64,000 bases of DNA from assembly GCA_963832945.1 (NCBI GenBank), contig CAWHVV010000013.1:1-64000 (forward strand). The letters run 5' to 3'. A model generated the notes under the pieces. The model had not been told where the DNA came from, did not search any database, and was given only the letters and a program-made list of their open reading frames with translations. Both the position numbers and the translations under genes were made by a program. Positions 38,792 through 46,956 of the stretch are shown one piece after another. The DNA comes from JAFEDN01 sp963832945. Lineage in GTDB: Bacteria; Pseudomonadota; Gammaproteobacteria; Coxiellales; Coxiellaceae. Positions within the stretch are counted from its first letter, which is position 1. Each line of letters begins with the position of its first letter.

Positions 38792-39814
38792 TTGCGGTTG
38801 AAATCGGACTTACTCACCAAACAACTTTCTATTATAGTTCCCGTCTTTAAAGAGGAGGCTAATATACGCCCCTTTCTGGGTCGTATCGAAAAGGTCCTGG
38901 AGGAGATGCGCATCAATTATGAAATACTTTTTTGCCTCGACCCTTCCCCGGATAAGACTCAGGAAGTCATCCAGATGGAAATTCAAAGAAATCCACGGAT
39001 ACGGCTTCTGGTATTTTCCCGCCGTTTCGGCCAGCCGGCCGCGACTATGGCCGGTATTCTGACCTGTGAAGGTGAAAATTGCGTTGTCATTGACGTTGAT
39101 TTGCAGGACCCACCCGAGCTAATCCCTGAAATGTATCAAAAACTGCGGGAAGGCGTCGAAGTTGTTTTCGCCAAACGGCGTTCCCGCAAAGGCGAAACGT
39201 TGATAAAAAGATTGATCACCTGGCTGGGCTATCACATTATCTCCCGTTGCAGCGATGTTCAAATTCCCAGAAACACAGGAGATTTTCGCATCCTTACCCG
39301 CCGGGTCATCGAAGAGCTGCGCAAACTGAATGAATCTCATGGATTCCTGAGAGGACTGGTAGCCTATGTCGGTTTCAAACAGGCTTTTGTGGAGTATGAT
39401 CGCGATCCCCGCCTTAATGGTAAAGGCCACTATAATCGTTTAATAGGCTCACTTAAAATAGGACTCAATGGCTTAATCAGTTTTAGCAGCCGTCCGCTGC
39501 AAATGATGTCGGTGATGGGAGGTATTATGGCCGTTTTAAGCTTTCTGTTAGGATTTTTTTACGTTCTCCAAAAACTGTTGGGTATGAATTTAACCCCCGG
39601 TCTTCCAACCACAGTATTATGCATTACCTTTTTTTCAGGGATTCAGTTACTCTGTCTGGGACTGGTCGGCGAATACATCGGCAGAATTTATGATGAAGTC
39701 AAACGACGCCCTTTATTTATTATCGATAAAATAATTGAAAATAAAAATTCTAAACTGCAATTGGAGCACGAATCGCGGGATGAGGATGGTAGTTTAAAAA
39801 TTCAAAATCGCTGA
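38792..39814 (+). CDS. family 2 glycosyltransferase with C-terminal membrane helices (GtrB/ArnC-like)
   Basis: A 340-residue GT-A transferase. It has LSIIVPVFKEEANIRPFL at the start, then the metal motif in VVIDVDLQDPPELIPEMY and TGDFRILTRRVIEEL. Two C-terminal membrane helices follow (about 232-262 and 270-295). This is the layout of enzymes that load a sugar onto undecaprenyl phosphate. The start is TTG 38792, 9 bases after the transaldolase stop. The last 65 bases overlap the 3' end of thyA on the other strand. It probably adds a cluster sugar to a lipid carrier. The acceptor is inferred. Confidence 0.83.
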   Translation: MRLKSDLLTKQLSIIVPVFKEEANIRPFLGRIEKVLEEMRINYEILFCLDPSPDKTQEVIQMEIQRNPRIRLLVFSRRFGQPAATMAGILTCEGENCVVIDVDLQDPPELIPEMYQKLREGVEVVFAKRRSRKGETLIKRLITWLGYHIISRCSDVQIPRNTGDFRILTRRVIEELRKLNESHGFLRGLVAYVGFKQAFVEYDRDPRLNGKGHYNRLIGSLKIGLNGLISFSSRPLQMMSVMGGIMAVLSFLLGFFYVLQKLLGMNLTPGLPTTVLCITFFSGIQLLCLGLVGEYIGRIYDEVKRRPLFIIDKIIENKNSKLQLEHESRDEDGSLKIQNR

Positions 39815-40544
39815 ATTCATAGTCAAATAATGAATCGGGTTTTCGATTGATGCGCAATGTCGGTAATGCCGCCGGAGAACGTTGTAATTGCTCCCGCACC
39901 TGGTCGAGATGGTTCAGATAAATATGGCAATCCCCACCCGACCAAATAAATTCTCCCACCCCCAGTTCACATTGCTGCGCAATTATATGCGTCAATAATG
40001 AGTAGGAAGCAATATTAAAAGGGACTCCTAAAAAAGCGTCCGCGGAACGTTGCGTCAGTTTGCAGGATAATTTTTTATCCGCCACGTAAAACTGAAATAA
40101 CAAATGACACGGCGGGATGGCCATTTTATCTATTTCCCCAACATTCCAGGCGCTGACCACCAAACGGCGTGAATCGGGGTTATAACGGATCTGCTCGACC
40201 AGTTCTTTCATCTGATCCACCACACGGCCGTCGGCGCACTGCCAGCGCCGCCATTGCTTACCATACACGGGCCCCAAATTCCCCTCCGGGTCTGCCCATT
40301 CGTTCCAGATGGAAACGCCGTTGTGCTGCAAATACTGAATATTTGTTTGTCCGCTTAAAAACCATAACAATTCGTGTACCCAGCTTTTAATGTGAATTTT
40401 TTTGGTCGTCACTAATGGAAACCCGCCGGCTAATTCAAAGCGCATGTCATAGCCGAATACACTGAGAATTCCCGTGCCGGTACGATCCTCTTTGCGCACA
40501 CCGTACCGAAGAATATGCTGTAAAAAATTTAAATATTGTTGCAC
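39750..40544 (-). CDS. thyA: thymidylate synthase
   Basis: This enzyme makes dTMP from dUMP with methylene-tetrahydrofolate. The catalytic Cys lies in MAIPPCHLLFQFYVADKKLS. Other signatures are RTGTGILSVFGYDMRF, QRSADAFLGVPFNIASY and the end YHPHPAIRAPIAV. With GTG 40544 as start it has 264 residues, the usual size. No ATG fits, and the frame continues upstream only into lgt. It lies 1 base after the lgt stop, the common lgt-thyA pair. The 3' end overlaps the glycosyltransferase gene on the other strand by 65 bases. Confidence 0.95.
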   Translation of the reverse strand: MQQYLNFLQHILRYGVRKEDRTGTGILSVFGYDMRFELAGGFPLVTTKKIHIKSWVHELLWFLSGQTNIQYLQHNGVSIWNEWADPEGNLGPVYGKQWRRWQCADGRVVDQMKELVEQIRYNPDSRRLVVSAWNVGEIDKMAIPPCHLLFQFYVADKKLSCKLTQRSADAFLGVPFNIASYSLLTHIIAQQCELGVGEFIWSGGDCHIYLNHLDQVREQLQRSPAALPTLRINRKPDSLFDYEFSDFEFLNYHPHPAIRAPIAV

Positions 40545-40545
40545 C

Positions 40546-41331
40546 TTAATTTTTCCTGCCAAAGTAGATAATTCCCAGCGAGATGAGTCCCGCCAGCGCC
40601 ATCGGCAAAGATAATATTTGCCCCATCGTAAGCCAGCCAAAAGCGATAAAACCATACTGCGGGTCGGGTTGCCGGAAACATTCGCTGATAATGCGCGCCA
40701 CACCATAACCTAACAAAAACATCGCAGACACCGCAAAACGCGGTCTGGGCCTTGATGAAAACCACCACAATACGATAAACAGTAAGATGCCTTCCAAAAA
40801 AAATTCATAAAGCTGTGAAGGATGACGCGGTTCAGGTCCGGCAGCCGGAAAAATCATCCCCCACGGCACGGTGGTAACGCGCCCCCATAATTCCTGATTA
40901 ATAAAATTTCCCAGACGTCCTGCCGCTAATCCTAACGGCACTAAAGGCGCTACAAAGTCCGTTAAATCCCAAAATGAGCGTTTAAACTGACGGCTGCACC
41001 AGCAAAGCGCCAGCAATACACCGATAAATCCGCCATGGAAGGACATCCCGCCCTGCCAAAGCGCAAAAATACTCAAAGGGTGATGCCAGAAATAAGGTAA
41101 GTCGTAGAATAAAACGTAACCCAACCGTCCGCCCACCACCACACCGACTGCGCAATAAAAAATTAAATCGCTGACCTGAGACATTGTCAATGGTGACCAT
41201 GGTTTGCGCACTCGCCAACTGGCCAGAAACCAGGCGGCGGCAAAACTCAGCAGATACATAATCCCGTACCAATAAATATTCACAGAACCGAGGTGCACCG
41301 CCACCACATTGATTGCCGGATAATGAATCAT
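40546..41331 (-). CDS. lgt: prolipoprotein diacylglyceryl transferase
   Basis: An inner-membrane enzyme that adds diacylglycerol to the lipobox Cys of prolipoproteins. The signature GRLGNFINQELWGRVT is present, as are the conserved HGGFIG and HPSQLYEFFLEG segments. About seven membrane helices are predicted. I start at ATG 41331 (MIHYPAINVVAVHLG), overlapping the upstream permease stop, rather than at the far upstream start of the open frame. At 261 residues it is normal. Confidence 0.95.
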   Translation of the reverse strand: MIHYPAINVVAVHLGSVNIYWYGIMYLLSFAAAWFLASWRVRKPWSPLTMSQVSDLIFYCAVGVVVGGRLGYVLFYDLPYFWHHPLSIFALWQGGMSFHGGFIGVLLALCWCSRQFKRSFWDLTDFVAPLVPLGLAAGRLGNFINQELWGRVTTVPWGMIFPAAGPEPRHPSQLYEFFLEGILLFIVLWWFSSRPRPRFAVSAMFLLGYGVARIISECFRQPDPQYGFIAFGWLTMGQILSLPMALAGLISLGIIYFGRKN

Positions 41332-42131
41332 ATCAATACCTTTAACATTTGGGTGGCGACGATTAACAGGAATATGGAAAATAGCCGCTTTAAAATCTTT
41401 GGCGATAGATGATGCGAAAGCCGGACTCCCCACGGCGCCACCAGCATGCTCACGATAGCCACCGGCAACCAGGCGGGCCAATACACATACCCGGTTGACC
41501 AGGGCGGCATACCGGAAACGAGTAAACCGCTGATAATAAAACTGGCAGTGCCGATAATGGCTACTGTAAAGCTGACAGCGTTTGAGACGGCAATGGCGTC
41601 ACGGATCGGCACACTCCAGCGGGTCAAGAAAGGAATCGTTAATACACCGCCGCCGATACCCAACAGACCGGACTTAAGGCCCACGATAGTGCCAAAAATA
41701 TTGATGCCCAGCCAGCCCGGTAACCGGCCCTGAGACTCACTGCGGCTGTCAAACCACAACCGGATGGCCATATAGAGCACAAAAAAACCGAATAACACTT
41801 CCAGCACTTTTGAATTAACAACGTGGGCTAAAAAAGCTCCGAGAATGGCGCCGAAAATAACCGATCCCACCATACGCCGGTAGACCGGCCACACTCTGAC
41901 TTCATGTCTTAAATGTGCAAACAGCGCACGGATGGTGGTTGGAATCATGATCGCAAGGGAAGTACCGGCCGCCATCTGCATAAGATATTGGTGCGGTATC
42001 GGCGCAAATTGAAACAAAAAAGCCAATCCCGGCACCACTACCAGCCCACCGCCAATCCCCAATAACCCTGCCATGATCCCGGCAAACGCGCCGAGCAATA
42101 TAAAACCGATTATTATATAAATATATTCCAT
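41328..42131 (-). CDS. TauE/SafE-family membrane permease
   Basis: A predicted anion or sulfite exporter of 267 residues with about eight membrane helices. The two inverted family motifs are visible: GIMAGLLGIGGGLVVVPGL near the start and LKSGLLGIGGGVLTIPFL in the middle. The substrate is not known. It is joined to lgt by an ATGA overlap. A second, more distant member lies at 60695. Confidence 0.85.
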   Translation of the reverse strand: MEYIYIIIGFILLGAFAGIMAGLLGIGGGLVVVPGLAFLFQFAPIPHQYLMQMAAGTSLAIMIPTTIRALFAHLRHEVRVWPVYRRMVGSVIFGAILGAFLAHVVNSKVLEVLFGFFVLYMAIRLWFDSRSESQGRLPGWLGINIFGTIVGLKSGLLGIGGGVLTIPFLTRWSVPIRDAIAVSNAVSFTVAIIGTASFIISGLLVSGMPPWSTGYVYWPAWLPVAIVSMLVAPWGVRLSHHLSPKILKRLFSIFLLIVATQMLKVLI

Positions 42132-42163
42132 AAATAATGTTCACTATTACCAAACTGACAATA

Positions 42164-42805
42164 TCATTTTTTGTGGATGTTCGCGACTGTGAATTGAGCG
42201 ATCTGCTCACTTAACTGTCGCGCCGCCTGGTTGGCGGCGGAGACGCCACTGGCCGGATTATTGCCGGGCGCGGGTACAACCGCCTGAAAGAGATGACTGG
42301 CGATGACGCCTCCGGTGTTATTATTAGTCAGCAACGCCGACACCACACAACGCACCTGACTTTCAGGTTGCATGAATTCCTGCTGTAACATCACCAGACG
42401 GGTATCCAGACGATAATCACTACGGCCCGCAAATGGCGGCGTTACCACCGCGCGGAAATATTTTCTGGATTCAATACCCTCGGCCAGCAAAGGCATAAAC
42501 ATTTGTGCCGGAGGCGCCACCCAGGCGTTACGGGCGAATTCTTGTAAATGTGCAGGCTCCTTAAGGTAAATCATGGCGCTGGTCTTATAACCAGGATCCG
42601 CGGTCATCGTTCCCACCAATAACACCGCCGAGGTTTGCGCCGCCTCTGAACTGACAGCATGAACAGGCGTAGTTAATACATAAGTCGAAACCGGCGGAAC
42701 TTTCACCGCGCAGCCCATTGCTGTTAGCACTACCGCCAGCAGCCATCCCTTGCGCGCAACCCGACGAAATAACAACAATATTTTTGGTAAATGCATATCC
42801 GTCAC
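42164..42805 (-). CDS. ABC-type lipid transport auxiliary lipoprotein (PqiC-like)
   Basis: A lipoprotein of 213 residues. The signal peptide has the lipobox AMGC (cleaved before Cys near residue 32). The mature part reads PPVSTYVLTTP, then a region with SRKYFRAVVTPPF and YRLDTRLVMLQQEFM. This matches the ABC transport auxiliary family. It is the last gene of the Mla-like operon and overlaps the MCE gene (ATGA). In such systems it is thought to contact the outer membrane. Confidence 0.8.
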   Translation of the reverse strand: MTDMHLPKILLLFRRVARKGWLLAVVLTAMGCAVKVPPVSTYVLTTPVHAVSSEAAQTSAVLLVGTMTADPGYKTSAMIYLKEPAHLQEFARNAWVAPPAQMFMPLLAEGIESRKYFRAVVTPPFAGRSDYRLDTRLVMLQQEFMQPESQVRCVVSALLTNNNTGGVIASHLFQAVVPAPGNNPASGVSAANQAARQLSEQIAQFTVANIHKK

Positions 42806-43705
42806 TCTCCGGGGCCGGGGCTGGCCGGCTTCTTGCCGCGAATCAGCACAGCGGGATTGCCTGCCAAATCCTTACTAACCTGTTGTAAATTGGCCGTAGT
42901 GTCATTTAACCGGGTGATCAAATCTTCCAGGCCGGGCAGCACCTGTTGGCCAACGTTACCCACCTGTAAATCAATTTTCCGGCTGACTTTATTTAATTCG
43001 GCAACCGTCTGCTGTGCGGAAACCAGAGTCTGCTGTGCGGAAATCAGAATTGGTTTAAAATATTGGCTGGCATCGGCGCTATTTTTCAATAACGTATTCA
43101 GTGAAATGATACTTTTCCTGATCATGTCCGACTGCTCATCGAGCACCTGGGTAACATGGTTGATATGTCCCAAAGTTTCACTGAAATTGCTAAGGTTTTG
43201 TTCATTAAATACCATTTTAAATTTATAGGCAATGTCACCGATATTTTTAGTCAATTCCGGCAATACCTCGCTGATCTGGGCCAGTAAAGGTTTTTCAAAG
43301 GGAATGATCAGATAACGCTGCCCACTTTCCAATACTAACGCGGGCGCCGTCTGCGCTCTCTTCTTTTAAGCCCACATATACTAACCCGGTAATTCCCTGA
43401 GCAATTAAAGTGGCTACGGTGCTTTGGTTAATAGGGATGCTCTCTTCCACTTTCAAAAATAATTTAACAAATTGTGGGTTAGGCGCATCCAATTCGATTT
43501 TACTCACTGAACCCACCCGCACGCCGTTAAAAAGCACCGGACTATCGACGTTTAAACCATTCACACCGCCACGGGCATACACTAAATAGGTTTGATAGGA
43601 TTGCTGGTTTGAAAATCCCGACAACCATATAAAACCAAAAATCATCAACGCTGTCAGGATAATGACAAATAATCCGACCACTGCATAGTTCGCTTTAGTG
43701 TCCAT
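42802..43705 (-). CDS. MCE-domain lipid transport protein (MlaD-like)
   Basis: A membrane-anchored periplasmic protein of about 300 residues. An N-terminal helix (YAVVGLFVIILTALMIFGFI) is followed by an MCE domain (ARGGVNGLNVDSPVLFNGVRVGSV and NQSTVATLIAQGITGLVYVGL). A long helical tail follows (LPELTKNIGDIAYKFK... and later heptads). MCE rings form the lipid channel of Mla-type systems. An indel near 43340 breaks the frame between MCE domain and tail. It lies 9 bases after the ATPase gene. The long tail differs from the short E. coli MlaD and resembles larger MCE proteins. Confidence 0.83.
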
Positions 43706-43714
43706 TTGTCTCCA

Positions 43715-44508
43715 TCAGCATTTCCGCCGTTGTGACTCTTCGTCGCGGCGAGCAAATTGGGCGCGCGGGCCGCTGAAGTATTCCTGAATCAGCGGGTGTT
43801 GCTCTTGCATTAATTCCGCCATGGGTTCTGCAGCCAGCACCTTGCCTTCTCCTAAAAACACTACCCGTTCAGGAACTGTCCACAATGTGTCTAAATCATG
43901 AGTGACAATGACTACCGTCAACCCCAAACTATCGTGCAATTTTAGAATCAATTGATCGAAATCGCCAGCGCTATTGGGATCTAATCCGGCGGTCGGCTCG
44001 TCCAAAAACAGCAATTCCGGATCAAGTGCGATAGCGCGCGCCAAAGCGCCGCGTTTTTGCATGCCGCCACTCAATTCCGCAGGATATTTATGGGCGGCCT
44101 CTGCTTCTAAACCGGATAAAATAATTTTTAGCACCGCCAGTTCATTGCACACAGTCTGAGGTAATCTTGTATATTCTTTGAGAGGAAATAACACATTCTC
44201 TAATAAAGTCAGAGAACTAAACAGGGCATTGTTCTGAAACAGCACTCCCATGCGTTTCTGCACTTCTAACGCCTCTGCGGTTGTTGCATGGGTGACGTCA
44301 CTATCAAAAATATGAATGGAGCCCGCCGTTGGCTTCAGCAACATCAATAAACTCCGCAATAGGGTGGTTTTGCCGCAACCGCTTCCGCCAATTATAGCAA
44401 TAATTTCACCCTTACGGATAGTTAAATCAAGATCTATTGTGTACCCACCGGCCACCCAAAAAATTCTTTCAACCCAGCGACTTCAATAATCTTTGGCGTT
44501 TCTGTCAT
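43715..44508 (-). CDS. ABC transporter ATPase (MlaF-like)
   Basis: The cytoplasmic ATPase of the lipid transporter. The start ATG 44508 (MTETPKIIEVAGLKEFFG) overlaps the permease stop. An indel near 44445 shifts to the main frame. Motifs are Walker A IIGGSGCGKTTLLR, signature LSGGMQKRGALARAIAL and Walker B LLFLDEPTAGLDP, with His in VIVTHD. The GGMQKR form is typical of the MlaF group. It lies between the permease and MCE genes. Confidence 0.87.
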
Positions 44509-45633
44509 AGCCCACGCCAGCTAAACAAAATTGAAAAGAAAGCATCCGCAACAATAATTAAAAAGATAGCCTGTACGGCGGCTGCGGTGGTTTTTGTACC
44601 GACACTGTCGGCGGTAATTCCCGCCTGAAATCCCTGGAAACAACCGACCGTGGAAATAATGATGGCAAATACCGGGGTCTTAACCAAACCCAGAACATAT
44701 TCTTTTAATCCGACAGCTTCGCTAAAACGCTGCAGAAAAGTGATATAGCCAATATTTAACTGACTTTTGGCCATAATCATAGCCGCCAATAATGCTAAAC
44801 AGACTGGACCAGATCACCAATAATGGCAATGCGATCACTAATCCAATCACCCGGGGTAATACCAGCCGCTCTACCGCTGAAATTCCCATGGTGGTCAGGG
44901 CGTCCAATTCATCATTGACTTTCATGGCGCCAATCAGGGCCGCAAACGCGGTGCTGGTGCGCCCGGCAATAATCACTGACGTCATCAGCGGCGAAAATTC
45001 CCGTAAAATAGCAATTCCCGAAGCATCCACCACATAAATATCCGCCCCATATATTTTTAGTTGTATGCCTAACTGATAGGACAAAACAATGCCCACTAAA
45101 AAACTCATCATGCCCACAATTGGCAGAGCCTGACTTCCCGCAGTTTGAATAATTTTTAAACCCGCAAGCCAAAGATTTTGCAGTCCATGAGCACGCATTT
45201 TACTAAAATGCGCTATTATCTCGCCAATAAAAGCGGAAAAGCGGTAGGTGTTTTCCCATTTGGCAACCGCCCAGACGCCCAGCAATTCCAGGGTATTTTT
45301 GCGCCGGGGAGAGGGTAATTCCCTGACATTTTCATCGGTAAGATTCGAGTAAACAAGTTCAAAAATAAGCTGACGTTTTGCGCTTAACTCCACGAATACT
45401 GTTTTTTTGCCGGATTCTTCAGCGATTTTAACAAGCTGAGATAACCGGAATGCTCCGACTGTGTCTAAAGCCGTCATTTTCGACGTATCAATTTTTAATG
45501 TGCTGACAGCGGAAGTTAATAAAGAGGAAAATTCCAAAGGCAGGGTTTTTATTCCTGAAAGCGTCCATTCGCCCGAGCAATGTATTATCTGGCCGTCGGA
45601 ACTTAATTTCATAGCAGCGGTTGTAGATTCCAT
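44505..45633 (-). CDS. MlaE-like permease with N-terminal STAS domain
   Basis: An inner-membrane lipid permease of about 375 residues. The first ~110 residues form a STAS domain (IIHCSGEWTLSGI...LKIDTSKMTALDTVGAF). The permease part has VGMMSFLVGIVLSYQLGIQLK, the conserved ILREFSPLMTSVIIAGRTSTA and KVNDELDALTTMG, and the end FQAGITADSVGTKTT. An indel near 44765 splits the frame. In E. coli the STAS protein (MlaB) is separate; here it is fused. It is the first gene of the operon, and no MlaC-like gene lies here. Confidence 0.85.
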
Positions 45634-45701
45634 GCTTGATCATCTCTAAAAATTAACATAAAATATACTCCAGTAACACATACAGGAATAGTTAGCATAA
45701 C

Positions 45702-46193
45702 ATGAGTACATTACCAACTGAAACAGCGACTTTCGCTGCAGGATGCTTTTGGGGCGTTGAGAGCCTGTTTCGCCAAACCGAAGGCGTTATTTCCACTCGT
45801 GTGGGATATTCCGGCGGACATTCTTTACAACCTACTTATGCTGAAGTCTGTACCGATGAAACGGGTCATGCTGAAGCCGTAGAAATAATTTTTGATCCCG
45901 GCAAAATTTCGTATGCACATCTACTGGAAATTTTCTGGGAAAACCACAATCCAACAACTTTGAATCGCCAGGGTCCTGACGTGGGCAGTCAATACCGCTC
46001 GGTAATTTTTTACCATAGCGATGAACAGGCCCGCATTGCCCGGGAAAGCAAACAGGCTCTGGAAAAATCCGGAAAATTCCGTCAACCGATTGTGACCGAG
46101 ATCGTTCCGGCCTCCACATTTTATCCTGCTGAAGAATATCATCAGGATTATTATCACAAACATGGGCTACAAAGTTGTGTTAAAAAATCTTAG
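45702..46193 (+). CDS. msrA: peptide methionine sulfoxide reductase MsrA
   Basis: This enzyme repairs oxidised methionine (S-form) in proteins. The catalytic Cys lies in FAAGCFWGVESLFRQ. GVISTRVGYSGG and the FYPAEEYHQDYYHKH region complete the family pattern. At 163 residues it is the short form without MsrB. It has its own upstream gap, divergent from the Mla operon start. The frame is intact. Confidence 0.93.
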   Translation: MSTLPTETATFAAGCFWGVESLFRQTEGVISTRVGYSGGHSLQPTYAEVCTDETGHAEAVEIIFDPGKISYAHLLEIFWENHNPTTLNRQGPDVGSQYRSVIFYHSDEQARIARESKQALEKSGKFRQPIVTEIVPASTFYPAEEYHQDYYHKHGLQSCVKKS

Positions 46194-46201
46194 AGACATC
46201 C

Positions 46202-46906
46202 TTGTTAGATATTATATTTAGCCTGCTAACCCTGGTTGTACTGGAAGCCATTCTGGGAATCGATAATCTGGTTTTTATTTCCATTCTCAGCGGCCGTTTG
46301 CCGACACACCTCCAAAAAAAAGCACGGCGGATCGGGCTCATGCTGGCATGGGTAGTCAGGCTGCTATTATTGGGAGGCGTTTTTTGGATTATAGGTTTAA
46401 CGAAACCAGTCCTCAGCTTCTTTCAGCTTTCCCTATCATGGCATGATATCTTTTTAATAACCGGAGGATTATTTTTACTGGCAAAAGGGACGAGTGAAAT
46501 TCATATCGAAATGGAACTGGCCGGCAAAATTCATCAGCGGACACGGTTTGCAAATTTTTTCGGAGTGATCACGCAAATTGCGCTATTTGATATTGTTTTT
46601 TCCCTGGATAGCATTCTCACCGCGGTCGGTCTTACCAGACTTTATTGGGTAATGGCTGTTGCTATCACCATCGCCATTTTAATTATGTTGCTCGCCAGTG
46701 AACCGCTGACACATTTTATCAATCGGCACCCGACGATTAAAATGCTGGCGCTCAGTTTTCTGCTGCTGATCGGAACAATATTAATAGCGGACGGTTTCCA
46801 CTTTAACATCCCCAGAGGTTATGTTTATTTTGCGGTGTGTTTTTCTTTATTCGTAGAAGTGCTTAACAATATTGTCGCTAAAAAAAAACAACGCTCCCAC
46901 CATTAA
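46202..46906 (+). CDS. TerC-family membrane protein
   Basis: An integral membrane protein of 234 residues with about seven helices. Family motifs with buried Asp are seen: LEAILGIDNLVFISILSGRL and FDIVFSLDSILTAVGL. Members export Mn or other metals, or load metals onto secreted proteins. The start is TTG 46202, which sits 8 bases after msrA. No clear Shine-Dalgarno is seen, so translation may be coupled. A fragment of the small repeat element starts 3 bases after the stop. Confidence 0.83.
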   Translation: MLDIIFSLLTLVVLEAILGIDNLVFISILSGRLPTHLQKKARRIGLMLAWVVRLLLLGGVFWIIGLTKPVLSFFQLSLSWHDIFLITGGLFLLAKGTSEIHIEMELAGKIHQRTRFANFFGVITQIALFDIVFSLDSILTAVGLTRLYWVMAVAITIAILIMLLASEPLTHFINRHPTIKMLALSFLLLIGTILIADGFHFNIPRGYVYFAVCFSLFVEVLNNIVAKKKQRSHH

Positions 46907-46908
46907 AC

Positions 46909-46940
46909 CAGCAATTCCCGCTGAGTAACGAAAATTATTT
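46909..46940 (+). repeat. end fragment of the small inverted-repeat element
   Basis: CAGCAATTCCCGCTGAG (46909-46925) is identical to the terminal repeat of the copy at 60506, and the next bases TAACGAAAATT also match loosely. No second end is seen, so this is a truncated or solo end between the convergent terC and kup genes. Confidence 0.6.
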
Positions 46941-46956
46941 TATTCTTATATCAAAT

